The notes below the pieces were generated by a model. It searched no databases and was not told where the DNA came from. It saw nothing but the letters and a program-made list of their open reading frames with translations. This document shows, one piece after another, positions 10,901 to 18,900 of a DNA stretch of 64,000 nt (positions are counted from its first letter, which is position 1; each line of letters starts with the position of its first letter). The translations under genes were made by a program, and so were the position numbers. Source of the DNA: Symsagittifera roscoffensis (taxonomy: Eukaryota > Xenacoelomorpha > Acoela > Convolutidae); contig NC_087063.1 of assembly GCF_963678635.1 (NCBI RefSeq), forward strand, positions 15,011,006-15,075,005, given 5' to 3'.

Positions 10901-13900
10901 AGAGGGACGAACACGGCTATATCCTCAAGGCAGGAGGCACGCAAGTCACCATCCCGTTTGAGGGAATAACTGCTTTTCCGAACCATGTAAAAAACAGACA
11001 GGAAGAACAGGACGACATTCAAGAACTTACGGATGGAATGAGCTTACTACGAATCAAGAACAAAATCAAAAAGAAGAAAATCGTGAAGTTGCAACAAAAA
11101 CTCGAGGCTTCACAGAGGAAGATAGCGATCCTCAGATCATACAACGTGGAGCTAGAAGCAGGAAGGAAGCTCTAGATAAAACCTAACTTATCTTTATAAC
11201 TTTTTCATTTGATGTTCTTTTTAAAATTTTATAACTATAGTATTTAACCATTAAAGTGTTTAAATTTTCACCATGGTAACTTTAAGAATCGAACAACTTA
11301 ATTTTCTAAAAAAAGGGGTGAGTTGTAGTATTGAGAAATACTACACAGACAAACGACCATTGTCTTAATTGTTTGTTTAACGACCCAATTCTAAATTGGA
11401 GCGTGCCATTTAAAATAAAGCCTCTTTTCACTAAATCAGATATTGACTGGTTTACTCTTATTAGGACTATAAAATCTTGTTTTGAAAATCCACTCCTTTT
11501 TAAATACTTGTCCAACTTTTCTCATTTTTTCATGCTCAATATTTTAAAAGGACGGCGATTATTAATACGTCTCTTTTAACTTAACTTGAAACAAACTGGA
11601 TAAATATTTAGCAGTCTTGCGGGCTGCACTGAAATTCTCCTTGCTTTGATTAAGCAGAGATGTACCTGCAATATGATGCATCAGAGAGAATAATATGAAA
11701 TTTTAATCAGACAAACTGAAGGCTGCGGTTTTTATCAAAGAGGACTAATAAGTTAAAGATATTTGATTTGAAAAAATCAAATAAAAACTAGTTGAAAATT
11801 CCCTTATAAGAAAGGGAGAACAAAGAAGCAGGTGAAACCTGAATAAGTAAAGATTGAATCAGCCGCCGGTTTATGCTTACGAGCAAAAGGACTGGCCTGA
11901 AATCTTCAGTGTTTCATTTTGCTCAGTTAGCAGCAAGTTAGATATCTTCAGTTAGACCTTTTAAAAAAATAAATAATTTTCCTTTTCTGCATTTACAGTA
12001 AAATTAAACTAGTCTTTTTTCACAAATAAAACAGAGAATAAATTCTCATTTCAAGTTCGATAAAATTATAAAAACGAGATACTCGAGATAACCCCATCTG
12101 AGAAAGTCTGGACTACGAGTACCCAAAGGACTACGGCAAGACGAAACTGACAACCAAACCAGAAGTGCCAAGTGGACAACATCAAGGCAACCCAAGAAAT
12201 ACTACTGAGTCATCGACCTTAGTAAGAAGATAAAATATTGATGCACAAAATAAGATTAACGCAACCTCCCCTCATAGGTATATTTCTTTAAGCTGTTCGA
12301 TTCGCTTATATAATCTAATTACCCAGTGCTCTGTATTTAACCAACTAATTAATTCATACCTTTTCTAACTGTTGTTTCTACTCTACTTTTTGTCAAGACA
12401 ATTTGACGATTTAAGGTGAGACTTATAACTTAGGATAAAATTACTAAGCATTCAACCAGCAATGAGCGCTTAGTAAAATATAAGGAAACTTCAGATGGGT
12501 TCAAGTATGGTATCATATTAAAGCTGTTTTGGTCGTCAAAAAGTAACGGAGTTGCGTAAATTTAGCTTAGAGCTTTTTTTTGTTTCCTATGTTTTTTTTG
12601 TTTCTAAGGCCTATTTGTTCTTTCTGTTTTTCATCGTATATTTGTTGTCAAGGGGGATCTAGGATTTTCACGAGGGGGCGGATTTTCAAAAAATTTTGAA
12701 AACTTTTTTTTTAGGTCGACCAAATTGATTTTTGAGCTCTCCCAAAGCACTGTTTTTACCCTATTTTGGGCTAAATTTTCAGCGCCGCAGGAAAATTTTT
12801 AAAAAAACAGTCAAAAAAAACGTTTTTAGGCACTTTTTGAAAAATTTTGACAAAAAAATCGCGTTTTTTTGGCACGCGCTCCCCTTCAAAGTTAGTATAT
12901 ATTGGCGCCAAAGGGGCCTTTAGAAAAATTTTAGGGTCGGTCGGCCAAAAATGGATTTCTTAAAAAGTATCAAAGGGGGGACCCTTTGGGTCGGCAGGGG
13001 GTCGAATCCCTGAGGGAGGCAGTCCGCCCCCCCTCTAAATCCGCCCCTGTATGTTGTTGTGTCTAGGAAATAAGGTAGTAATGGCTAAGTTATCTATTTA
13101 AATGCATCTCTAATCTGCTGGTCTATCATGTCAAGTGACTAAAAACAAAACAAGTATAGCCGGTTTACGTTGCAAGTAGCACAGAGTTTTCGGACCATAG
13201 TCTTTAGAAAACTACGGTTCAGAAAGTTTTTTTTTCAAGTTAGTGTAATTTTTTTCTGCTTTGTGCGATAAAAGGATCTGACATAGAAATATCATTTAGG
13301 CATATTGGACAGTCATGGTAATATAGGCTAATTGGACAGAAATGTTTGCAAAAATTGACTAGATAAACTTGAAAACATAAAAAAAAATTTTTTTGAAGTG
13401 TTTGGTTCGAAAATGAAGCTAAGAAACTCCAAAAACTAGTTTTACTTGCTAAAGATTGAGTTTTAAGGTCTTAAATAAGGCATACTTCTTCAGCTGTTGT
13501 AAGCCTGCTCGCTTGCTTTATACGCTCGAATTAAGAACTCAAAAATTTCAAACCGATTTTTCTAGAAACTGGGAAAATTTTTGGAAATGTTTTAATGTGG
13601 TTCGAATCACGACTGAAAGGGCTTTAGTATGATAGATCACTCAACCTAGTCCGATGATTATTTAAAAACAAACAAAGATAAATGGTCTTAGAAAAATACT
13701 AACATTTTTTTGATCAAATAAGTCTCGTTTTTTTCCGCGTGGTGTGACCCTAACTGGGTACTAGATTTTTTTCCGTTAAAAATTTCGTCCGCAGATTTCA
13801 GCATGCATGCAGTACACTAATTTGAAAATACCGGGTACTAGACTTTTTTCCCGTAAACAACTTTGTCCACAGATTTCAGCATGCTTGCAGTACACTAGAT

Positions 13901-15785
13901 GCATGCAGTACTTGTAGATTTGCGCTCAATGGTTTTTTACTCTCACTGTGCTTTCTTATTAGTGTTACTCCAATAAATTAGCAGTTGAAAATGCGAACAA
14001 AATGCTAATCATCTTTATAGAAATTATAATTCAATTTTTTCATCGCCTTTTTGTTTTTGTTTCTTCTTTTCGGCTTGATAGGTTTCGGCCGATATTATAT
14101 CGGCCTCATAATGCGTTCTCCGACAACCGAAAATAGTGTACGTGTGCGTGTCTGTATTTTGAGGGCGACGGGGGCTTAATAACATCTTATTGGTCTTAAC
14201 TTTTTCATTTTTTTTTTTCGTTTTTTTTTCCGTCTTCTTAGGTTTCTGGTTATATTTTATTCGCTTAGTGGTCTTATATTGTTTCATTTGGTGAGCAAAT
14301 AATGTGTTTTGAGGGTTACGGACGGGGACTTTTCATACGTCCTAAATCTTGTTAATTGTTAATCGGCTTAAAAGTTTTCTGCCAAGGTATTTGTTACCGC
14401 TTGGTAAATTATCTTCCAATGCTAATTTCACGTTCTATTGTCTCTGCATGTTTTTGTTTCAAAACTAGCCTTACTCTCTATTGTAAGTCTATACGCTCAC
14501 GCCATATTAAATCGAAGTTGGACCAAAAATCAAAAATTTCAAACCGGTTTTTCTCGACACTGAAAATGTTTTTGAAATTTTCTTATTTCGTTCGACTCCC
14601 AACTAAAAGGGCTTTAATATGATATATCACTCCACCCATTGCGATAATTTTTTTTGGTACCAGATTTTGCGTGGAAAACAAAAAAAAACTAAAACACCCA
14701 AATATAAAGTTCCTCCCCATTTTTAAATGGTCGGAACAAAAAAAACTACTACACATCCGAATACTAATTTCTTCCCTATTTTCAATAGTCGGAGCAAAAA
14801 ATGCGGCGGGAACAATTCGCGGCACCTGTGCAGGATGTGGCTACCTTTGTTAAGAGTCGATGAACGTAGTTCAGACTCTAATATAGGTCGCGATGGTTTT
14901 TTTTTTCAGGAAAAGTCGGTCTTAAAATTTATTCCGGCTCAATTTTTGCGGTTTGATTATTGATTTCTTCCCAGTTCAGTTCATTTCCTTTGTTAAAAGT
15001 GCCTATCATAATTTATTCTTGAATTTCCTTTATGGCAACTATTTTTTTTCTTTGAAATTGGCAAGTAGAAATTTTTTCCAAAAACAACATTTTTTTTCTG
15101 TTTACTTGCGTTCATTGACTCTTTTCCAACTGTCTGTTGGCTGTTTTGTTTTGGTAACCACTAATTGCTGATTTAGGATGGGCCCAAATGTGGTTTAGTG
15201 GCATTGTCGATCGCAACCAAAATCCACGTTGATATTCTCTTAGAAGCCAGTCGAGAGATGAAATTCACTCAATTCGGGGAAATGTTTTCCGCTTCGTGGA
15301 TCTGCGATGTTGCGAACAATCCAAAACTCCATTGTCAGTTTCCAGCTTCGTGTCTTCAAACAAAAACACTTTTAACTTGGTCTAATTTGCAGATTTGGTT
15401 CGAGCAAGGTTGCTCTCTTCTGGTACCTTATGACCTTGGTGGAAACATGAAAATTGGACTTCTTAATGGAACTAAAGCTCACTGGGTGTTAATTGTCGGT
15501 TTCATGTCAAGCGAAGATCAGCAAACAGAAAATGAGAATGCTGAACAAGTTTTAAAGTTTTCACATGAAGGACCGAAACATGTTTGTGAAGGAAGTACGA
15601 AATTATTGCTCGGATTTCACGGGAAAAGTCGAAGAATGTGCACATATGAGTGGAGTGGGTTAATTGAGAGTAATATGCAATTGAATCAGCCGGGAAAAAC
15701 TGCAGATGAAGGATTTGTAATTCCGACAGAGGGCATTGATCGGACTCTAAGTGGACTGTTTGTGTTATTGTCGCCAAAAAATTGA
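1919..15785 (+). CDS. ACTMAP: actin maturation protease ACTMAP-like (C19orf54 family), two coding exons
   Basis: Exon 1 (1919-2131) encodes a proline-rich N-terminus and ends CAG|GTAAGG in phase 0. Exon 2 (15177-15785) follows acceptor TGATTTAG in phase 0 and ends TGA, giving 273 aa. The junction falls where human ACTMAP reads ...LIQ-EGPQCGLVAL; here it is PQIQ then DGPKCGLVALSIA, so the nucleophile Cys is the Cys of GPKCG. Further family blocks are GEMFSA, GCSLLVPYD, GTKAHW (catalytic His), HGKSRRMCTYEW, ESNMQL and FVIPTEG. The enzyme removes the acetylated N-terminal Cys or Met from actin after translation, in the cytosol. Human ACTMAP is longer (351 aa). The 13,045-base intron contains an LTR retrotransposon, a MITE and other repeats. 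No frame lesion was seen. Confidence 0.88.
2324..2376 (+). repeat. short dispersed hairpin repeat, copy 2
   Basis: TCGCAAGTGGTGCGAAGCTC followed by CTCTTCGCG gives a perfect GCGAAG/CTTCGC stem with a 5-base loop. It is followed by the tail ATTGACTAAAACTTT. It lies 190 bases inside ACTMAP intron 1, just before the LTR element. Confidence 0.5.
2553..3706 (+). repeat. 5' LTR
   Basis: Starts TGTAGTATTG and ends TTAGTAAA. It is 1,154 bp and collinear with the 3' LTR without a net indel (constant offset 8,771). A near-palindrome (TGTAGTATT/AATACTACA) forms the first bases. A TATA-like TTATATAA near 3535 could be the promoter. Short ORFs inside (for example 2542-2808) occur in both LTRs but show no recognisable protein. 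Confidence 0.9.
3709..3726 (+). promoter_or_regulatory. candidate tRNA primer binding site
   Basis: TGGTGCGACCGCAGCAGA begins two bases after the 5' LTR. A TGG start complements a tRNA CCA end, as expected for minus-strand priming. The tRNA was not identified. Confidence 0.5.
4622..5865 (+). repeat. GTTTCAG motif array in the retrotransposon leader
   Basis: Fifteen exact GTTTCAG heptamers were read on the + strand, at 4622, 4759, 4771, 4938, 4945, 5082, 5103, 5241, 5379, 5400, 5697, 5710, 5840, 5847 and 5859. Near variants (GTTTCAC, GTTTCAT, GTTTCCG, GCTTCAG) occur between them. Two pairs are head to tail (4938-4951, 5840-5853). Only isolated reverse-complement copies were noticed. Such density is far above chance for 1.2 kb. 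The role is unknown: RNA packaging, protein binding or splicing decoys are possible. Confidence 0.75.
6065..6232 (+). pseudogene. upstream copy of small pre-gag ORF, interrupted
   Basis: The ATG at 6065 opens a 55 aa frame ending TGA at 6230-6232. Its sequence (INLKLKLGNK, IIWYITNTEKDHISI) is clearly related to the intact 94 aa ORF downstream (FNLKLKLKNK, IIWYITNIKKDQITI). Similarity continues past the stop (YTPEIDTIF against NTPEINSIL), so this copy appears truncated by a nonsense codon. Tandem duplication inside the element leader; function unknown. Confidence 0.6.
6531..6815 (+). CDS. small pre-gag protein of the LTR element, unknown function
   Basis: 94 aa starting MNNFYQVNTTAFNLKLKLKN; basic and Asn/Lys/Ser-rich. 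No domain recognised. Support for it being a real gene comes from the partly broken paralogue at 6065, which preserves the same residues (LKLKL, KIIWYIT, TPEI). It ends 93 bases before gag. No signal peptide or transmembrane segment is evident. Accessory ORFs before gag are unusual in Ty3/Gypsy elements. Confidence 0.55.
   Translation: MNNFYQVNTTAFNLKLKLKNKSTKIIWYITNIKKDQITISSKHPHKNIHELTILSSSNTPEINSILKKLKQPHSTIDLSNKNSYSLNPANFIVT
6909..8003 (+). CDS. gag: Gag polyprotein of LTR element, with internal TGA
   Basis: The frame opens at ATG 6909 and encodes 336 aa to TGA at 7917-7919. It stays open for 27 further codons, with an acidic stretch, to TAG at 8001-8003. The capsid-like part contains FTGLDPNEDARDF, LRGPAAQWYQGL and FFVRGLSPPSLKQKA. 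A CCHC zinc knuckle (CNWCCMSGHTIRHC, spacing C-x2-C-x4-H-x4-C) lies near residues 247-260, followed by a basic Ser/Arg-rich tail. Gag assembles retroelement particles and binds RNA. The TGA 75 bases before the frameshift heptamer is either a lesion of this copy or a readthrough codon. The layout resembles metazoan Ty3/Gypsy Gag. Confidence 0.88.
7994..8068 (+). promoter_or_regulatory. -1 ribosomal frameshift signal between gag and pro
   Basis: Slippery heptamer TTTAAAC (7994-8000) is read in the gag frame as T TTA AAC and is followed at once by the TAG stop. After a 7-base spacer, GTCTCCG (8008-8014) can pair with CGGAGAC (8062-8068). A -1 shift leads exactly into the protease frame (CTA GAT CAG). 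Heptamer, spacer and stem all fit the canonical design. The loop is long (47 bases) and may hold a pseudoknot. Confidence 0.75.
8000..8740 (+). CDS. pro: aspartic protease region of the LTR element
   Basis: This frame is open from about 7995 and is entered by -1 frameshifting from gag. The retropepsin active site is FLLDTGATCLVI near 8105-8130, and the conserved ILGMDFI follows near 8335, typical of retroelement proteases (D-T/S-G and hydrophobic-LG-x-D). The later part (about 130 aa) is a poorly conserved linker that would precede reverse transcriptase, but the frame stops at TAA 8738-8740 and no RT follows. The product would process Gag. The ATG-like start within the ORF is not likely to be used. 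Confidence 0.8.
   Translation, partial: LDQSPSEQKIQLYINLYQHPVGDKNKNNGLETQFLLDTGATCLVINFDCYEQYCKVQPLQLNKSRSNTVAVNGEKLKFIGYTNFESTFGTNTDNPVKIEAWISAENGCDLNILGMDFISHNFESLNFPNLNLELKKYPDITVPISVIRSKSYPYLSLYQNVLLDKNITIAPKSSRVISISPAGIVFKLGTSFRNDKSLEQKGINEKSTYCRNEIKSMPIVLKNSRESKVNISKGVVGQTFENIEII
8741..10488 (+). other. non-coding interior of the LTR element where RT/IN would lie
   Basis: 1.75 kb with only short open frames and no reverse transcriptase, RNase H or integrase motif in any frame. Near 9541-9640 the block TGTTGGTGGCTNNATGNAGCC occurs twice, 64 bases apart. This may be the scar of a pol deletion or replaced sequence. Confidence 0.5.
10489..11175 (+). CDS. coiled-coil ORF in the 3' part of the LTR element, unknown
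   Basis: 228 aa from the ATG at 10489 (MFSKMEYDPILNW); the first open codon upstream is TTG. It is strongly basic, with an N-terminal lysine/arginine cluster (RKLPLRKKQRK), a middle part that may be globular (residues about 60-170), and a C-terminal predicted coiled coil rich in Lys (RIKNKIKKKKIVKLQQKLEA onward). It has no signal peptide or transmembrane segment, so it is unlikely to be an envelope. It lies in the env position between the pol remnant and the polypurine tract. No family recognised; it could be a captured host gene or a regulatory or RNA-binding accessory protein. Confidence 0.6.
   Translation: MFSKMEYDPILNWNCRNADPAPEEFKRKLPLRKKQRKPVAVQSLSMDDGLNKNPRNFPSLTQRLELQKCRKTKWDTENPKYITSFKYSIKENYNRWKLPSFIEVVNSTTMEKAMMPIDFITQPEVVIKNETNFWKLKKRDEHGYILKAGGTQVTIPFEGITAFPNHVKNRQEEQDDIQELTDGMSLLRIKNKIKKKKIVKLQQKLEASQRKIAILRSYNVELEAGRKL
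11308..11323 (+). promoter_or_regulatory. polypurine tract
   Basis: AAAAAAAGGGGTGAGT directly abuts the 3' LTR, the standard position for the plus-strand primer of LTR retroelements. Confidence 0.75.
11324..12477 (+). repeat. 3' LTR
   Basis: 1,154 bp, about 98.6 % identical to the 5' LTR by eye and without a net indel. It ends TTAGTAAA and is followed by the target duplicate ATAT. Confidence 0.9.
12649..13049 (+). mobile_element. hAT-like MITE, copy 2
   Basis: 401 bp. It starts CAAGGGGGATCTAGG and ends TAAATCCGCCCCTG, the best preserved 3' end. The flanking 8 bp are TTTGTTGT (12641-12648) and TATGTTGT (13050-13057), a 7/8 match. The internal sequence resembles the other copies, including GGGGTCGAATCCCTGAGG. 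Confidence 0.8.
13756..13896 (+). repeat. tandem pair of about 64 bp units
   Basis: Units 13756-13819 and 13833-13896 share GGGTACTAGA, TTTTTTCCCGTAAA-like, CAGATTTCAGCATGC and GCAGTACACTA blocks. A diverged third copy is at about 22094-22146, outside this intron, so the unit is part of a dispersed repeat. Confidence 0.6.
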
Positions 15786-15909
15786 GCACTTTTTAAAGTT
15801 GCGAATGTTTTCAGCTCAAATTTCTATACGAATTCATTGAAATAAAAAATTTTATCATGAATTATTTTCGACTGTTTGAAAACTCATTAACATTTATTGA
15901 AAAATAAAC

Positions 15910-15930
15910 AAAGCTCTGCTTCGCCTATGC
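15910..15930 (+). repeat. short dispersed hairpin repeat, copy 3 (partial)
   Basis: AAGCTCTGCTTCGCC matches the 3' half of the repeat. It lies in the 200-base gap between ACTMAP and PHF10. Confidence 0.4.
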
Positions 15931-15985
15931 TGAATTTTGTTGAGAATTTCAGTTTAACATAGTTTAAGCTGCAACTTGATTTAAA

Positions 15986-18900
15986 ATGTTCAACTGGTCA
16001 TTCAACTATGTAAGGCCAGACGATCATCCAATTTCGTCAAAAACAGCGCTCAGCTACCCTTCGCAAAAGAGAAAGGTACTCTTCGATGACAAAAAGGAAG
16101 ATGAAGAAGACACTACCAACTTTGGACAGGGGATTCCCTTGAAGCCAATAGACCCAATGGCTGCTTCTGTTCTGGTCGACTACAGATGGCCACTCGGGTC
16201 TCCTCTGGCTAAAGACTATTTTGTACAGGAACATCTGGCCGCGTTCTTGGGTTAGGTTATATATATTAGAAGCACACGTGAAGCTAAATTAAATAGTTCA
16301 GGCCATAAGTTAAACATTCTTTATGTGCTTTTTTTGCTACTGTTTAGTTCAATTTTGTTTGGCTAATTGGAAAAATAAACAGTTTAATAGCGATAACACT
16401 GACCTCTACCTAATTCGGAAATTTTTTTTTTCAGCCAATTTCAATTTTGTTTGAACTCATGCTTTTGAAAAATCATTATAGTAACGTAGACTGTAGAGTA
16501 TTTACATCTGATTTGATCCCCGAGGAGGTTGGAAATATTTTTCTAATTCTGTGACAAGATTTACAGATTGTCCTCTTTTCCACCGACGGTTCAGTGACAC
16601 AGTGTTTTGTCGACCAATCAGATGCAAGGAACGTGAATTCCTTCTCAAAGAGGGAATCGTGAAGCCAGTTGACGATTTCGAAGGCCTCGGTCTTCAAGCC
16701 TCCCTCTCTGCAGTAGATGCGGACGATGCAGTGTACATCATGCAGTGTTACTTCCCCAGACATTTCATCGCCTACAAGAAGTACTGGCTGCCTGAAACTA
16801 AGAGGAGAAGAGTCCAAATGTACCTGGAAGATTCTGCGAAGACTAAAAATGCAAAATCAGATATTTCTGAAATTTCGGTTCGCCAATTGTTTTTTTTTCG
16901 ATTTAGAGTATGAACATTCGGTTGTTTCACATTTCAAAGAGACATCTTTCTATTTTGATTCAACAGAAGCAAAAATTGATGGGCATTGATGACTTAAAGG
17001 GCACCCTTTGTTACTATTTTACATTTCTTTTAGTCGTCAATCAACCTTAAAATTTTTGGCGTCAGCACTTTTTGCCCCAGAACAACTGGCCATTTGCCAA
17101 CTTGCCGTAAACTAGTTTGCCCCACATGAAAACTTGTCATCTGCCAAGTTGCCCCATTTGACAACTTTTCCTATGCCGTTTTCTCCAACAATTAACACTT
17201 CTAGTTAATTATTTGATGTTGAAATCGAGTATTGTTAAGGAACAGCAAGTGCTAATGTTAAATTTAACTTTTTTTGAGATAAGAAGGGAAACTAACTCAA
17301 AATTGTTTAAGTTGAGCCTGGAATATCACCTAAGCCATAATTTTTGTCAATCAAACGCAAATGTTTTGACAATATTCAGCAATTAACGCTATTGAAACAG
17401 AACAAAACACTAATAATATTATTTTGCGTCTTTATTTAATTGACGCAATTCTCTGCAAATATACAACTTAATTTTTATGAGTCAAATTATGTGGGGAATA
17501 GCTCAACGAAACAAACGAACGCTGATTTTTGACGGACACAACTTCACAAAAAAGCAAACAGCAAAAACAACTGAACACTGGAGATGAGCGATTCACAGTT
17601 CCCAAAAATGCCAATGCTCACTGTAATAGCTGGAGATGAACTGGTATCTGCCATAAACGAACACGGCTGCGGTGTTAGACCTGGAAAAATGAAACAAACC
17701 AGATCATTCATCTAATGAGAAAAGAGGCATTGCAGCAAATGGTACCTGTTAATAGCAGAATAAGTTCCACTTGCCTCCAAGAAGCATCCGACAAAAAAGC
17801 AGTTCAGTTGTCCTTGCCCAGTCGAGCACCAATAAACAGAACTCTCAGCCGACTTAAACAGAATCTGGCTCCATCTATCCCAATTATCCAAGACAGACAT
17901 TTTGTAATTCCAACGGAGTATACTGATTTCTGTTGAGTATACTGAAATCCGCAATCAATTTTTTGATATGTTTAACTCGACACGAAAATTGCGTTGAAAT
18001 TTTGCGGCGTTCAGTTTGTTCATGCATGCTTTGAGTTCATTTCGATTCCGCAAGTGATTGAATGAATCCGCATTTTGTTTCAAGCTTAATTGTTCAGCGA
18101 ATATGTCTTTCAGGGTAATGCCGACGCTATGTGTTACGAGAATATCAAAGAATCTGGGGCAAGTTTTAATTATTTTTTAACGGGACAAGATCACATAGGA
18201 CAAGTTGTCTTATTGGGCAAGTTGGTGTAGGACAAGATGGGCTGAGTCAAGTTGACTTGGGGGCGAAATGACATGTAACCAAATTTTTGTACAGGCGCCA
18301 ACATATACTTAATAAAAGGGGAAGTGCGTGCCGAAAAAAAGCCCAAAAAGTGTCTAAAATTTCTTGAAAATCAGCTTAGATATGCTCTTGGTTTCTAATA
18401 TGATTTATGAAGCAAAGGAAAGAAAAAAATGCTCAGATCTTTTTCAGAATAACCTAGAAAGATATCATTTTTTTGCTCGTTTTTATCTGTGTTTTGTCAG
18501 CTTTCGTGTTTGACTCAATTTGTTATAATTCTAGAACTTGACTGATATCACATACGAAGAGTTGTATTGGAACTCAGCCTTGACTTTGAGAAACGGTCAC
18601 AACCGATCAATCAACAGAATTCGGCATGCCAACCATGAACAAGGAGTCATGGACTTACAGACGATGATCATACACAAACCTAAAGAAGTATTGAAAGTTT
18701 CAGCATCAAAGAAGAGAAACGATTTCTCAGTTCCAGAACATAAACGTTGGTTTTTGATTTCCAAAAAGCTAATTTAGTATTCGCAATTACAGTTTTGGAA
18801 TTTTTTTTTGCGAAAAAGTCAGAAGGAACTAGTTTTAAAGTTTTCCACTCAAAATCAGGTGTCTTGTGGTCTCGTATCATCCCCCGTCTTTAATTCTGGT

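Larger units (their letters stand above)
2553..12477 (+). mobile_element. LTR retrotransposon (Ty3/Gypsy-like, lacking RT and IN)
   Basis: The 9,925 bp element is bounded by two 1,154 bp direct LTRs and a 4 bp target duplication ATAT (2549-2552 and 12478-12481). Internal parts in order are a primer-binding-site candidate just after the 5' LTR (TGG at 3709), a long leader with GTTTCAG repeats, two related small ORFs, gag with a zinc knuckle, a -1 frameshift signal, an aspartic protease, 1.7 kb without ORFs, a 228 aa coiled-coil ORF, and a polypurine tract abutting the 3' LTR. No reverse transcriptase, RNase H or integrase motif was seen, so replication would need enzymes in trans. The LTRs differ at roughly 16 positions by eye, pointing to an insertion that is recent but not new. 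It sits in ACTMAP intron 1 in sense orientation. Confidence 0.9.
12482..15176. other. remainder of ACTMAP intron 1
   Basis: No gene seen. It contains a hAT-like MITE (12649-13049), two copies of a diverged repeat with ...AAATTTCAAACCG... and ...AAAGGGCTTTARTATGATA... (about 13540-13680 and 14530-14790), and a tandem pair near 13756. A third copy of the diverged repeat lies inverted at about 24130-24360. Confidence 0.5.

Noticed and set aside
14583-14825. 80 aa minus-strand frame with MGRNFIFGC, matching a + strand frame at 24153
   Set aside because: The match is between inverted copies of a non-coding dispersed repeat, not between genes.
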